Positions 26,472 through 33,570 of a DNA stretch of 64,000 nucleotides are shown piece after piece. The notes under the pieces were generated by a model. That model ran no database searches and was not told where the DNA came from. It worked only from the letters and a program-made list of their open reading frames with translations. The stretch covers positions 620,001 to 684,000 of the forward strand of contig QFPO01000003.1 in NCBI GenBank assembly GCA_003241385.1. The letters are read 5' to 3'. The stretch comes from Rhodanobacter denitrificans. Lineage in GTDB: Bacteria; Pseudomonadota; Gammaproteobacteria; Xanthomonadales; Rhodanobacteraceae. Each line of letters begins with the position of its first letter. Position 1 is the first letter of the stretch. A program made the translations under genes and the position numbers.

Positions 26472-28751
26472 TCAGGCCAGCGTATCGGCCGCCGCGACGA
26501 TGTCGGCGTCGCCCGGCAGCACCAGCAGCGCCGCGCCGGCCAGCGGCGTGTAGGTGTCGACGCCGACGACGCGGCGCAGCGGCACCGCGCCGAGGCCGGC
26601 CTCGACGATCGCCGTGATCACGCCCTCGCCGACACCGGCCGAGTGGCGGCCCTCGTCGACGACCAGGATGCGCCGCGCCGAGCGCGCCTGCTCGGCCACG
26701 TAGGCCTCGTTGAGCGGCACCAGCCAGCGCAGGTCGACCACGCGCACCTGCCAGCCGTGGCGCGCCTGGATCTCGCGCGCGGCGCGCAGGCTCATCGGCA
26801 CGCCGTTGCCGTAGGTGAAGATCACCAGATCCTCGCCCTCGGGCGCGTAGGCGCGGCCTTCGCCGAGCGGCATCGCCTGATCGGGCGCTGGGTACGGAAA
26901 CAGCCACTGGCCGTCGCCGGTCTCGTACAGATCCTTGGTCATGTACAGCGCGATCGGCTCCAGGAACACCGTCACGCGGCCGTCGACGCGCGCCAGCGCC
27001 GCCAGCGTGCGCAGCATCGTCGCCGCGTCGTCGCCGCGGCTCGGACAGCCGACGACGAGGCCCGGAATGTCGCGCAGCGCGGTGATCGAGTTGTCGTTGT
27101 GGAAGTGCCCGCCGAAGCCCTTCTGATAGCCCAGGCCGGCGATGCGCACGACCATCGGATTGCGGTACTGGCCGTTCGAGAAGAACTGCAGCGAGGCGGC
27201 CTCGCCGCGGATCTGGTCGCAGGCGTTGTGGAAGTAGGCCAGGTACTGGATCTCGGGCAGCGGCAGCATCCCCATCGTCGCGTAGCCCTGCGCGAGGCCG
27301 AGAATCGTCGTCTCGTCGAGCAGCGTGTTGAACACGCGCGCGCCCTTGAACGCCTTGTGCAGGCCCTTGGTCACCGTGTAGACGCCGCCCTTCTGCGCGA
27401 CGTCCTCGCCGAACAGCAGCGTGTCGGGGTACTTGCAGAACAGGTCGTGCAGGGCCTGGTTGATCTGGATCGCCAGGTGCCGCGGCGGCAGCCGCTCGGG
27501 CAGCTTGTCGGCGCCGCCGAACACCGCCTCGCGGCGCGCCTGGTCGGCGCCGCGCGCGGCCTCGGCGGCGACCGCCTCGGGCGAGTACGGCGCCAGCGGT
27601 GCGATCACGTCGGCCAGCACGGTCAGCTTCGGACGGCGGTCGGCCTCCTCGGCCGCGGCGAAGCACTTGGCGCGGATGTCCTCGTACAGCGCGAGCAGCG
27701 ACTCGCGCGTGTACAGGCCGGAGGCCAGCGCGATCGCGGCCGAGCGCAGCAGCGGATCGCCGGCCTCGACCTGGACCAGTTCCTCGACGCTGCGCCACTC
27801 GATCTCGAAGTCGGTACCGGCGTGGCCCATGATGCGCGTCGTGCGCAGATGCAGGAACGTCGGCCGGCGCGTGCGGCGGCAGTGCTCGACCGCGCGCTCG
27901 ACGCCGGCATAGCCTTCGGCCAGATCGAGGCCGTCGGCGTAGAAGTAGTCGAGGTCGCGGCGCTCGGCGAAGTTGCGCGCGATCCAGCCGTCCGGCGTCT
28001 TGACCGAGATGCCGATGCCGTTGTCCTCGCAGACGAACAGGACCGGCGCCGGCAGCTTCTGATAGGCGGTCCAGGCGGCCGCGTTGAATGCGGTCTGCGC
28101 GGTCGCGTGGTTCGACGAGGCGTCGCCGAACGAACAGATCGCGATCGCGTCGGACGGCACCGGCAGCGTGTGGCCGATCCGCCGCGCCTGCTCGATCGCG
28201 ATCGCGGTGCCGAGCGCCTTGGGCAGATGCGAGGCGATCGTCGAGGTCTGCGGCAGCACCCATAGCGGCTTGCTGCCCCAGACCTTGTGGCGGCCGCCCG
28301 AGGCCGGATCGTCCTGGCTGGCCGCGAAGCTCAGCGCCGAGTCCATGATCGGGTCCATGTCCGGCAGCTTGCGGAAGCGCTCGGCCATGAATGCGCCGGA
28401 GCGGTAGTGCAGGAACGCCGGATCGGTGTGCCGCGTCAGCCGCGCGACCAGCGCATTGCCTTCGTGGCCGCTCGATCCGATCGTGTAGAACACCTTGTTG
28501 CGCACGCGCAGCACGCGCGCCATCAGATCGAGGTGGCGCGAGATCAGCTGCGACTCGAGCAACTCGACGAAAGCGGCCGCGCTACATGCACTGCCCGGCA
28601 GGACCGGCGCCTGCGGTTGCGGCTGCGGTGCGGCCTCGCCGTGCCAGTCGCGGACGAACTCGACGAAGTTCTGATCGCAGATCTCGGCGCGATTGAGGCC
28701 GCGGTGGCGGGCCGCGATGGCGGGAACGGTCGGAGTCGAAATAGCGGCCAT
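26472..28751 (-). CDS. fused E1 alpha-beta thiamine-diphosphate 2-oxoacid dehydrogenase
   Basis: The 759-residue product joins an E1-alpha half (about residues 40-385) and an E1-beta half (about 425-755). The alpha half shows RNKVFYTIGSSGHEG, the thiamine-diphosphate motif GDASSNHATAQ ... EDNGIG, and FLHLRTTRIMGHAGTD. The beta half shows FGEDVAQKGGVYTVTKGL, FNTLLDETTILGLAQGYATMGM and GVGEGVITAIVEAG. Such enzymes decarboxylate branched-chain or other 2-oxoacids as the first component of a dehydrogenase complex, whose E2 and E3 are not in this window. The start ATG 28751 lies about 30 bases from a TACAAT box (28785-28790). The exact substrate is not certain. Confidence 0.87.
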   Translation of the reverse strand: MAAISTPTVPAIAARHRGLNRAEICDQNFVEFVRDWHGEAAPQPQPQAPVLPGSACSAAAFVELLESQLISRHLDLMARVLRVRNKVFYTIGSSGHEGNALVARLTRHTDPAFLHYRSGAFMAERFRKLPDMDPIMDSALSFAASQDDPASGGRHKVWGSKPLWVLPQTSTIASHLPKALGTAIAIEQARRIGHTLPVPSDAIAICSFGDASSNHATAQTAFNAAAWTAYQKLPAPVLFVCEDNGIGISVKTPDGWIARNFAERRDLDYFYADGLDLAEGYAGVERAVEHCRRTRRPTFLHLRTTRIMGHAGTDFEIEWRSVEELVQVEAGDPLLRSAAIALASGLYTRESLLALYEDIRAKCFAAAEEADRRPKLTVLADVIAPLAPYSPEAVAAEAARGADQARREAVFGGADKLPERLPPRHLAIQINQALHDLFCKYPDTLLFGEDVAQKGGVYTVTKGLHKAFKGARVFNTLLDETTILGLAQGYATMGMLPLPEIQYLAYFHNACDQIRGEAASLQFFSNGQYRNPMVVRIAGLGYQKGFGGHFHNDNSITALRDIPGLVVGCPSRGDDAATMLRTLAALARVDGRVTVFLEPIALYMTKDLYETGDGQWLFPYPAPDQAMPLGEGRAYAPEGEDLVIFTYGNGVPMSLRAAREIQARHGWQVRVVDLRWLVPLNEAYVAEQARSARRILVVDEGRHSAGVGEGVITAIVEAGLGAVPLRRVVGVDTYTPLAGAALLVLPGDADIVAAADTLA

Positions 28752-28784
28752 GGACGAAGCTTCGAGTCGGGGCGTCAGCCCGCT

Positions 28785-28790
28785 ATTGTA
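28785..28790 (-). promoter_or_regulatory. -10 element before the E1 dehydrogenase gene
   Basis: TACAAT on the minus strand matches five of six consensus positions and stands in a short AT-rich island about 34 bases from the start codon. No good -35 box is visible at the usual distance. Confidence 0.5.
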
Positions 28791-28929
28791 GCCGCCGGTC
28801 CGGTGCGGCTGGGGCCGTGGCCGGGGCGATGACAGGGCTGGGCATGGCGAGCGTGCGGCGCTTCGTCCGGCGAGGACGACCGCACCCACCTCCCGATCCG
28901 GCCGCCGGTCCGGCGCCGCCTCAGCGGCC

Positions 28930-28951
28930 GGCGCGCCGCTAGCCGCGCGCC
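28930..28951 (-). terminator. stem-loop behind the GST gene
   Basis: GGCGCGC (28930-28936) and GCGCGCC (28945-28951) form a perfect seven-base stem with an eight-base loop, two bases after the GST stop codon. No U-run. Confidence 0.45.
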
Positions 28952-28953
28952 GC

Positions 28954-29556
28954 TCAGCCGCGCATCGGCGCGAAGCCGGGCTGCGCGCGCACGCGCGCGA
29001 GCCAGCGGCCGATCGCCGGATGGCGCGACAGGTCGAAGCCGCCGTCGGCGGCGACGTGGGTGTACGCGAACAGGGCGATGTCGGCGACGCCGTAGCCGCC
29101 GTCGACGAAGAAGTCGCGATCGGCCAGATGCCGCTCCATCACCGCCAGCGCCTGCTCACCGCGTGCGATCAGCTGCGGCAGGTCGGCACGGCGCGGATGG
29201 TCGTCGGGCAGGTAGCGACGGATGAAGCGCGCGACGGCGACGTAGGGCTCGTGGCTGTACTGCTCGAAGAACAACCACTGCAGCGCCTGCGCGCGCCGCC
29301 ACGGATCGGCCGGCAGATAGCGGGTGCCGTCGGCGAGCCAGCACAGAATTGCATTGGATTCGGCGAGCACGCTGCCGTCCTCGCGCTCGAGTATCGGTAC
29401 CTTGCCGTTCGGGTTCAGCGCGAGAAACGCCTCGGTGCGCGTCTGGCCGGCGCTGCTGTCGACGTCGTGCCAGCGGTGCGGGCGTGCCAGGTGGTCGAGC
29501 AGCAGCTGGACCTTGTACGAGTTGCCCGAGGGGCGATGGCCGTGGATCGTGATCAT
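28954..29556 (-). CDS. glutathione S-transferase family protein
   Basis: The 200-residue product has the thioredoxin-like N-terminal domain (MITIHGHRPSGNSYKVQLLLDHL, then NPNGKVPILEREDGSVLAESNAILCWLA with the cis-Pro VP and the ES glutathione-binding pair near residue 65) and an all-helical C-terminal domain with DFFVDGGYGVADIALFAYTHVA, which holds the conserved N-capping box Asp. It probably conjugates or reduces small electrophiles with glutathione. The start ATG 29556 overlaps the stop of the acetyltransferase gene by four bases. Confidence 0.9.
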   Translation of the reverse strand: MITIHGHRPSGNSYKVQLLLDHLARPHRWHDVDSSAGQTRTEAFLALNPNGKVPILEREDGSVLAESNAILCWLADGTRYLPADPWRRAQALQWLFFEQYSHEPYVAVARFIRRYLPDDHPRRADLPQLIARGEQALAVMERHLADRDFFVDGGYGVADIALFAYTHVAADGGFDLSRHPAIGRWLARVRAQPGFAPMRG

Positions 29557-30116
29557 GCCGAAGTGCCCGATCGACGCGCGCGCCAGGCCTCGCGCGTCTG
29601 TCCCCAGATCTCCACCTCCAGATCGAGCGGCGCCGGCAGGCGGCCCTGACGCAGATAGCGCGAGCCGAGCCGGGTCGCGACCGCCTTGGACTTGAGGTTC
29701 TCGGCACTGATCGTGTGGATGACCTCGCACCAGCCGAGCACGTCGAACGCCCAGTCGGTCGCGGCCGTTGCCGCTTCCGGCGCATAGCCGCGGCCCCAGT
29801 ACGACCGTGCGATGCCCCAGCCGATCTCGGTGCCGGGCCAACCCTCCGGCTGCCACGGACCGAGCCGTCCGACCCAGCGGCCGGTGGCTTTCTCGAGCAC
29901 CGAGAAGAACGCATAGCCGAGCACGTGCCAGCTGCCGACGACGCCGACGAAGCTGCGCCAGGCGACCGGGCGCGACTGCACGCCGCCCAGGTACTGCATC
30001 GTGTCGGCGTCGGCGCCGAACGCGGCGAAGTCCTCGAAGTCCTCGGCGATCGGCGGCCGCAGGATCAGCCGTTCGGTCTCGAGCGTGGGGGCGGTCCAGG
30101 TCACGGCACGGGGCAT
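29553..30116 (-). CDS. GNAT-family N-acetyltransferase (RimJ/RimL type)
   Basis: The 187-residue product shows the RimJ/L-type start TLETERLILRPPIAEDFEDFAAF, GRWVGRLGPWQPEGWPGTEIGWGIARSYWGRGYAPEAATAATDWAF (the acetyl-CoA binding R/Q-x-x-G-x-G/A region is here YWGRGYA) and the terminal IHTISAENLKSKAVATRLG. It may acetylate protein N-termini, polyamines or antibiotics; the substrate is unknown. It starts one base inside the stop of the pilin-like gene and overlaps the GST gene by four bases, forming a tight three-gene unit. Confidence 0.87.
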   Translation of the reverse strand: MPRAVTWTAPTLETERLILRPPIAEDFEDFAAFGADADTMQYLGGVQSRPVAWRSFVGVVGSWHVLGYAFFSVLEKATGRWVGRLGPWQPEGWPGTEIGWGIARSYWGRGYAPEAATAATDWAFDVLGWCEVIHTISAENLKSKAVATRLGSRYLRQGRLPAPLDLEVEIWGQTREAWRARRSGTSA

Positions 30117-30661
30117 CAGGGCGCGGTCGAATCCACCGCGCGATATTCGCACGAAGGAATGGTGCGAAGGATGCGTGGATAGTCGGTCGTCGTGCAGCGC
30201 CAGACCACGCCGACCGCTGCGGCCGCCCCCGGATCGGGCACGAACGCGATGACGCCGCCGTCGCGGCCCGACAGCGCGTCGAAGCTCAGTTCGATCCGGC
30301 CGCCTTCGCGGACCGACAGCGCGCGCAGACTGCGCCCGCGATACGCCTGCGCGTCGAGCAGGCCGGCCTCGGCATTGCCGGCCGGCATGCGCCCGTGCAC
30401 CTGGTAGTACTCGGTCACGGCGGTCTTGACGCCGGCGATCGCGATCAGATCGCCGCGGATCGCCTCGATCGCACGCTCCTCGCGGATCATCGTCTCGTCG
30501 AGCGCCTCGCCGGGGCGCAGCGCGCGCGATGCCGGTTCGACCGGCGCCAAGGGCGTCGCGGCCGGCGCCGGCCAGAGCATCGGCGCCAGTATCCGGACCA
30601 GCGCCAGCGCGACCAGCACGCCGAGCAGGCTCGACACGAACGTGATCAATGCGTGGCGCAT
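30116..30661 (-). CDS. membrane-anchored pilin-like protein
   Basis: The 181-residue product has one N-terminal hydrophobic helix (LITFVSSLLGVLVALALVRILAPMLW), a Pro/Ala-rich linker and a globular C-terminal domain. Its pattern (KTAVTEYYQVHGRMPAGNAEAGL ... RGRSLRALSVREGGRIELSFDAL ... GVVWRCTTTDYPRILRTIPSCEY) resembles the beta region of type IV pilins. The two cysteines, about residues 155 and 172, would correspond to the C-terminal disulfide loop. No prepilin peptidase site (G-F-T-L-I-E type) is visible, so it is probably not assembled as a true pilin. It heads the mini-operon with the acetyltransferase and GST genes. Confidence 0.72.
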   Translation of the reverse strand: MRHALITFVSSLLGVLVALALVRILAPMLWPAPAATPLAPVEPASRALRPGEALDETMIREERAIEAIRGDLIAIAGVKTAVTEYYQVHGRMPAGNAEAGLLDAQAYRGRSLRALSVREGGRIELSFDALSGRDGGVIAFVPDPGAAAAVGVVWRCTTTDYPRILRTIPSCEYRAVDSTAP

Positions 30662-30689
30662 GCCGAGCCTGCCGTCGATCGGGCCGCAT

Positions 30690-30715
30690 CGGCGCCGGCC
30701 GCGAAGCCGGCACCG
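30690..30715 (-). terminator. stem-loop behind gcdH
   Basis: CGGCGCCGGC (30690-30699) pairs with GCCGGCACCG (30706-30715) over ten positions with one wobble; the loop has six bases. It is eight bases behind the gcdH stop on the minus strand. No U-run. Confidence 0.45.
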
Positions 30716-30722
30716 AGTGCGC

Positions 30723-31895
30723 TCAGAACGCGTTGATGCCGGTCAGCTCGCGGCCGACGACGAGCTGGTGCACGGTCTCGGTGCCCTCGTAGGTGATGAC
30801 CGACTCGAGGTTCAGCGCATGGCGGATCGGCGAATGCTCGGTCGTGATGCCGGCCCCGCCGAGGATGTCGCGCGCCTCGCGCGCGATGTCGATCGCGATG
30901 CGGCAGTTGTTCCACTTGGCCAGCGAGACCTGGGTCGGCTGCATCGCGCCGGCGTCCTTGAGCCGGCCCAGCTGCAGCGACAGCAGCTGCGCCAGCGTGA
31001 TCCGCCTCGCCATCTCGGCAAGCTTGATCTGCACGGCCTGGCGCGCCGCGATCGGCTGCTTGAACAGGATGCGGCTCTTGGAATACTCCAGCACCTCGGT
31101 GAAGCAGGCGATCGCCGCGCCGATCGGACCCCAGGTGATGCCGTAGCGGGCCTGGGTCAGGCAGCCGAGCGGCCCCTTGAGGCCCTTGACGTTCGGCAGG
31201 CGGTTGGCGTCGGGCACGCGCACGTTGTCGAAGTACAGCGCCGAGGTGACCGACGCGCGCAGGCTCATCTTCTTGTGGATCTCCTGCGCGGCGTAGCCGG
31301 GGAAGTCCTTCTCGACGACGAAGCCCTGGATGCCCTCGTCGGTCTGCGCCCAGACGATCGCGATGTGCGCCAGATTGCCGTTGGTGATCCACATCTTCGA
31401 GCCGTTGAGGATCCAGTCGGCGCCGTCGCGCCGGGCGTGCGTGCGCATGCTGCCTGGATCCGATCCGCCCTGCGGCTCGGTCAGGCCGAAGCAGCCGATG
31501 ACCCGGCCGGCGGCCATGTCGGGCAGCCAGCGCCGGCGCTGTTCCTCGCTGCCGTAGGCGTAGATCGGATACATGCACAGCGAGGACTGCACCGAGGCGA
31601 AGCTGCGCAGGCCCGAATCGCCGCGCTCCAGCTCCTGGCAGACCAGTCCGTAGCTGACGCCGTTCATGCCGGCGCAGCCGTACTCGACCGGCAGGCTCGA
31701 GCCGAGCAGGCCGAGCTCGGCCATCTCCGGGATCAGCTCGGTCGGGAAGCGGCCCTGGTCGAAGCAGTCGCCGATGATCGGCAGCACGCGCTCGTCGGTG
31801 AACCGTGCCACCGTGTCCTGCACCATGCGTTCTTCGTCGCTGAGCAGCGAGCGGACGTCGTAGAGGTCGGCGGGATTCAACGGCGACGTGGCCAT
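30723..31895 (-). CDS. gcdH: glutaryl-CoA dehydrogenase (acyl-CoA dehydrogenase family)
   Basis: This flavoenzyme oxidises and decarboxylates glutaryl-CoA to crotonyl-CoA in lysine and tryptophan breakdown. The 390-residue product has FGLTEPQGGSDPGSMRTHARRDG, ILNGSKMWITNG, RYGITWGPIGAA, RDILGGAGITTEHSPIRH and the closing stretch SVITYEGTETVHQLVVGREL, with the catalytic base Glu in YEGTE, all closely as in GcdH rather than the short-chain enzymes. The chosen start is ATG 31895, about 30 bases from the TACAAT box at 31926-31931; an ATG at 31937 would lie upstream of that box. Confidence 0.92.
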   Translation of the reverse strand: MATSPLNPADLYDVRSLLSDEERMVQDTVARFTDERVLPIIGDCFDQGRFPTELIPEMAELGLLGSSLPVEYGCAGMNGVSYGLVCQELERGDSGLRSFASVQSSLCMYPIYAYGSEEQRRRWLPDMAAGRVIGCFGLTEPQGGSDPGSMRTHARRDGADWILNGSKMWITNGNLAHIAIVWAQTDEGIQGFVVEKDFPGYAAQEIHKKMSLRASVTSALYFDNVRVPDANRLPNVKGLKGPLGCLTQARYGITWGPIGAAIACFTEVLEYSKSRILFKQPIAARQAVQIKLAEMARRITLAQLLSLQLGRLKDAGAMQPTQVSLAKWNNCRIAIDIAREARDILGGAGITTEHSPIRHALNLESVITYEGTETVHQLVVGRELTGINAF

Positions 31896-31925
31896 GCGGG
31901 TCTGTCCGGTGGGAATGAACCGGCT

Positions 31926-31931
31926 ATTGTA
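31926..31931 (-). promoter_or_regulatory. -10 element before gcdH
   Basis: TACAAT on the minus strand, followed by AGCCGG, almost the same hexamer and discriminator as before the E1 gene and before purE. It is about 30 bases from the gcdH start. No clear -35 box. Confidence 0.5.
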
Positions 31932-31974
31932 GGCCAAGCCCGCCCGGCCCGGCGCCCGCCCGGCCGCGACGCTT

Positions 31975-31980
31975 TATCAT
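31975..31980 (+). promoter_or_regulatory. -10 element before the deacetylase gene
   Basis: TATCAT matches TATAAT at five of six positions. It overlaps a possible upstream ATG (31979), so if this box is used the transcript starts near 31987 and translation must begin at ATG 32006. Confidence 0.45.
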
Positions 31981-32005
31981 GTCGGCCCACCCCGCCGTCC
32001 CGCCC

Positions 32006-32836
32006 ATGCACGTTCCGGTCCTGACCTATCACGCCGTCAACATCGCCGGCAACGACTACGCCAGCAACGACCACGTCGCCTTCGCCGAGGACCTGCGGCT
32101 GATCGACGATCTGGGCCTGCGCGTGATTCCGCTGCAGTGGGTCGTCGACCAGCTGCTCGGCCGCGCGCAGCGCGACCTGTCGCGCTGCGTCGCGCTGAGC
32201 TGCGACGACGGCCCGATCCTCGATTTCCACGACGTGGTTCATCCGGTCCACGGCGCGCAGCGCAGCCTGTTCAACTGCATGGCCGACTTCGTCGCCGAAC
32301 GCGGACCGGAACGGCAGCCGCAGCTGCACCTGACCGCGTTCGTGATCGCCTCGCCGGAGGCGCGCCGGCACATCGATCGCGGCGCGCTGTTCGGCCTGGA
32401 CTGGATGCACGAGGACTGGTGGCCGCTCGCGCAGCGTTCGGGCCGGGTCGCGATCGAGAACCACAGCTGGGACCACAACCACGCCGACGTGCCCGGTCCG
32501 GGCGCCGACGGCATGCCGCGCGGCTCGTTCCTGGCGGTCGACAATCGCGCCCGTGCCGACGCCGAGATCGCCGAGGCCGGCCGCTACATCGACGCGCGCC
32601 TCGCGCCGCACCACCGCACGCGCCTGTTCTGCTACCCGTTCGGCCACATACCGAACTACGTACACCGCGAATACCTGCCGCGCCACGGCGAGACGCACGG
32701 CGTGGAGGCGGCGGTCGGCGACGGCGCCCGGCCGGTCACCGTCGATGCCGATCGCTGGAACCTGCCGCGCTACGTCTGTGGCTGGCACTGGCGTTCGCCC
32801 GAGGCGCTACGCGCGATCCTCGCCGAAGCGGCCTGA
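32006..32836 (+). CDS. polysaccharide deacetylase family protein
   Basis: The 276-residue product (starting MHVPVLTYHAVNIAGND) belongs to the NodB/CE4-like group: LSCDDGP near residue 62 holds the catalytic base and metal Asp (the usual form is TFDDG), and NHSWDHNH near 150 is the H-x-x-x-H metal motif. CYPFGHIPNYV is a further motif near 208. Such enzymes remove acetyl groups from polysaccharides or peptidoglycan, or act on other C-N bonds. No signal peptide is visible, so it appears cytoplasmic, which is unusual for a polysaccharide deacetylase. The start at 32006 is chosen because the earlier ATG at 31979 lies within the -10 element. Confidence 0.82.
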   Translation: MHVPVLTYHAVNIAGNDYASNDHVAFAEDLRLIDDLGLRVIPLQWVVDQLLGRAQRDLSRCVALSCDDGPILDFHDVVHPVHGAQRSLFNCMADFVAERGPERQPQLHLTAFVIASPEARRHIDRGALFGLDWMHEDWWPLAQRSGRVAIENHSWDHNHADVPGPGADGMPRGSFLAVDNRARADAEIAEAGRYIDARLAPHHRTRLFCYPFGHIPNYVHREYLPRHGETHGVEAAVGDGARPVTVDADRWNLPRYVCGWHWRSPEALRAILAEAA

Positions 32837-33045
32837 CAGCATCGGCCCGACCGGGATCGGCCTGCCGAGCGTCGCCGTGAGGACAATCGGCCTGCGCGCT
32901 GCGCGACGTCGCGCGAACGCCGCCATGCCGTCGATCGTCAGGCGCCGGAGACCGTGCACGCCATGGCAGCCGTCGGCCGCGCGACATCCGGGCTGGTCGC
33001 CGGCATCCGACGCCGTACCGGCGATCGCCCCCCGCAGCACGGCGC

Positions 33046-33570
33046 TCAGAACGGCCCGACCGCGTTCGCCTCGGCGATCAGGCGGGCACGCGTCTCGGCC
33101 GGCAGCGGGCGCGTGAAGTAGACCAGCAGATGCGGATGCGCGGTGCGCTCGAACCCGACCGCGAGATCGGCGCGCTCGGCCAGCGTGTCGCCGCAATAGC
33201 CGAAGATAGCCGGATAGCGCGGTGCGAAGTGGCGGACCGACCAGGCCAGGCAATGCCGGTACAGGCCGCCGACGCGATGCAGCGCCTCGCGTGCCGGCGC
33301 CGCCATCCGGCGCAGCACGCGGTCGTCGACGCAGGCGCCGCCGCCGAGCAGGCAGTCGCCGAGTGCGGTGAAATGGATGTAGCACGCGGCTTGCGCCTCG
33401 CCGCCGGGCGGCCGGTAGAAGCCGACCACGTGATAAGGAAAATCCGGCGCCGCCTGGCGGTAGCGCCGCTGGAAGATCGGATCGGCCAGACGCTTGGCGT
33501 CGGCCACGACCGCCACGTCGAGGTAGGCGTCGAGCATCGCGTCGGATGCCGCGGGTTCGACCGGCATCAT
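33046..33570 (-). CDS. hypothetical protein downstream of the MFS-acyltransferase gene
   Basis: I do not recognise this 174-residue protein. It begins MMPVEPAASDAMLDAYLDVAVVADAKRL and has no signal peptide or membrane segment. It contains VVGFYRPPGGEAQAACYIHFTALGDCLLGGGACVDDRVL and HRVGGLYRHCLAWSVRHFAPRYPAIFGYCGD, stretches that faintly recall an acetyltransferase-like fold. Its ATG overlaps the stop of the MFS-acyltransferase gene by four bases, so it is translationally coupled and may act in the same pathway, perhaps on phospholipids or acyl groups. The 209-base gap after it (32837-33045) shows no clear feature. Confidence 0.7.
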   Translation of the reverse strand: MMPVEPAASDAMLDAYLDVAVVADAKRLADPIFQRRYRQAAPDFPYHVVGFYRPPGGEAQAACYIHFTALGDCLLGGGACVDDRVLRRMAAPAREALHRVGGLYRHCLAWSVRHFAPRYPAIFGYCGDTLAERADLAVGFERTAHPHLLVYFTRPLPAETRARLIAEANAVGPF

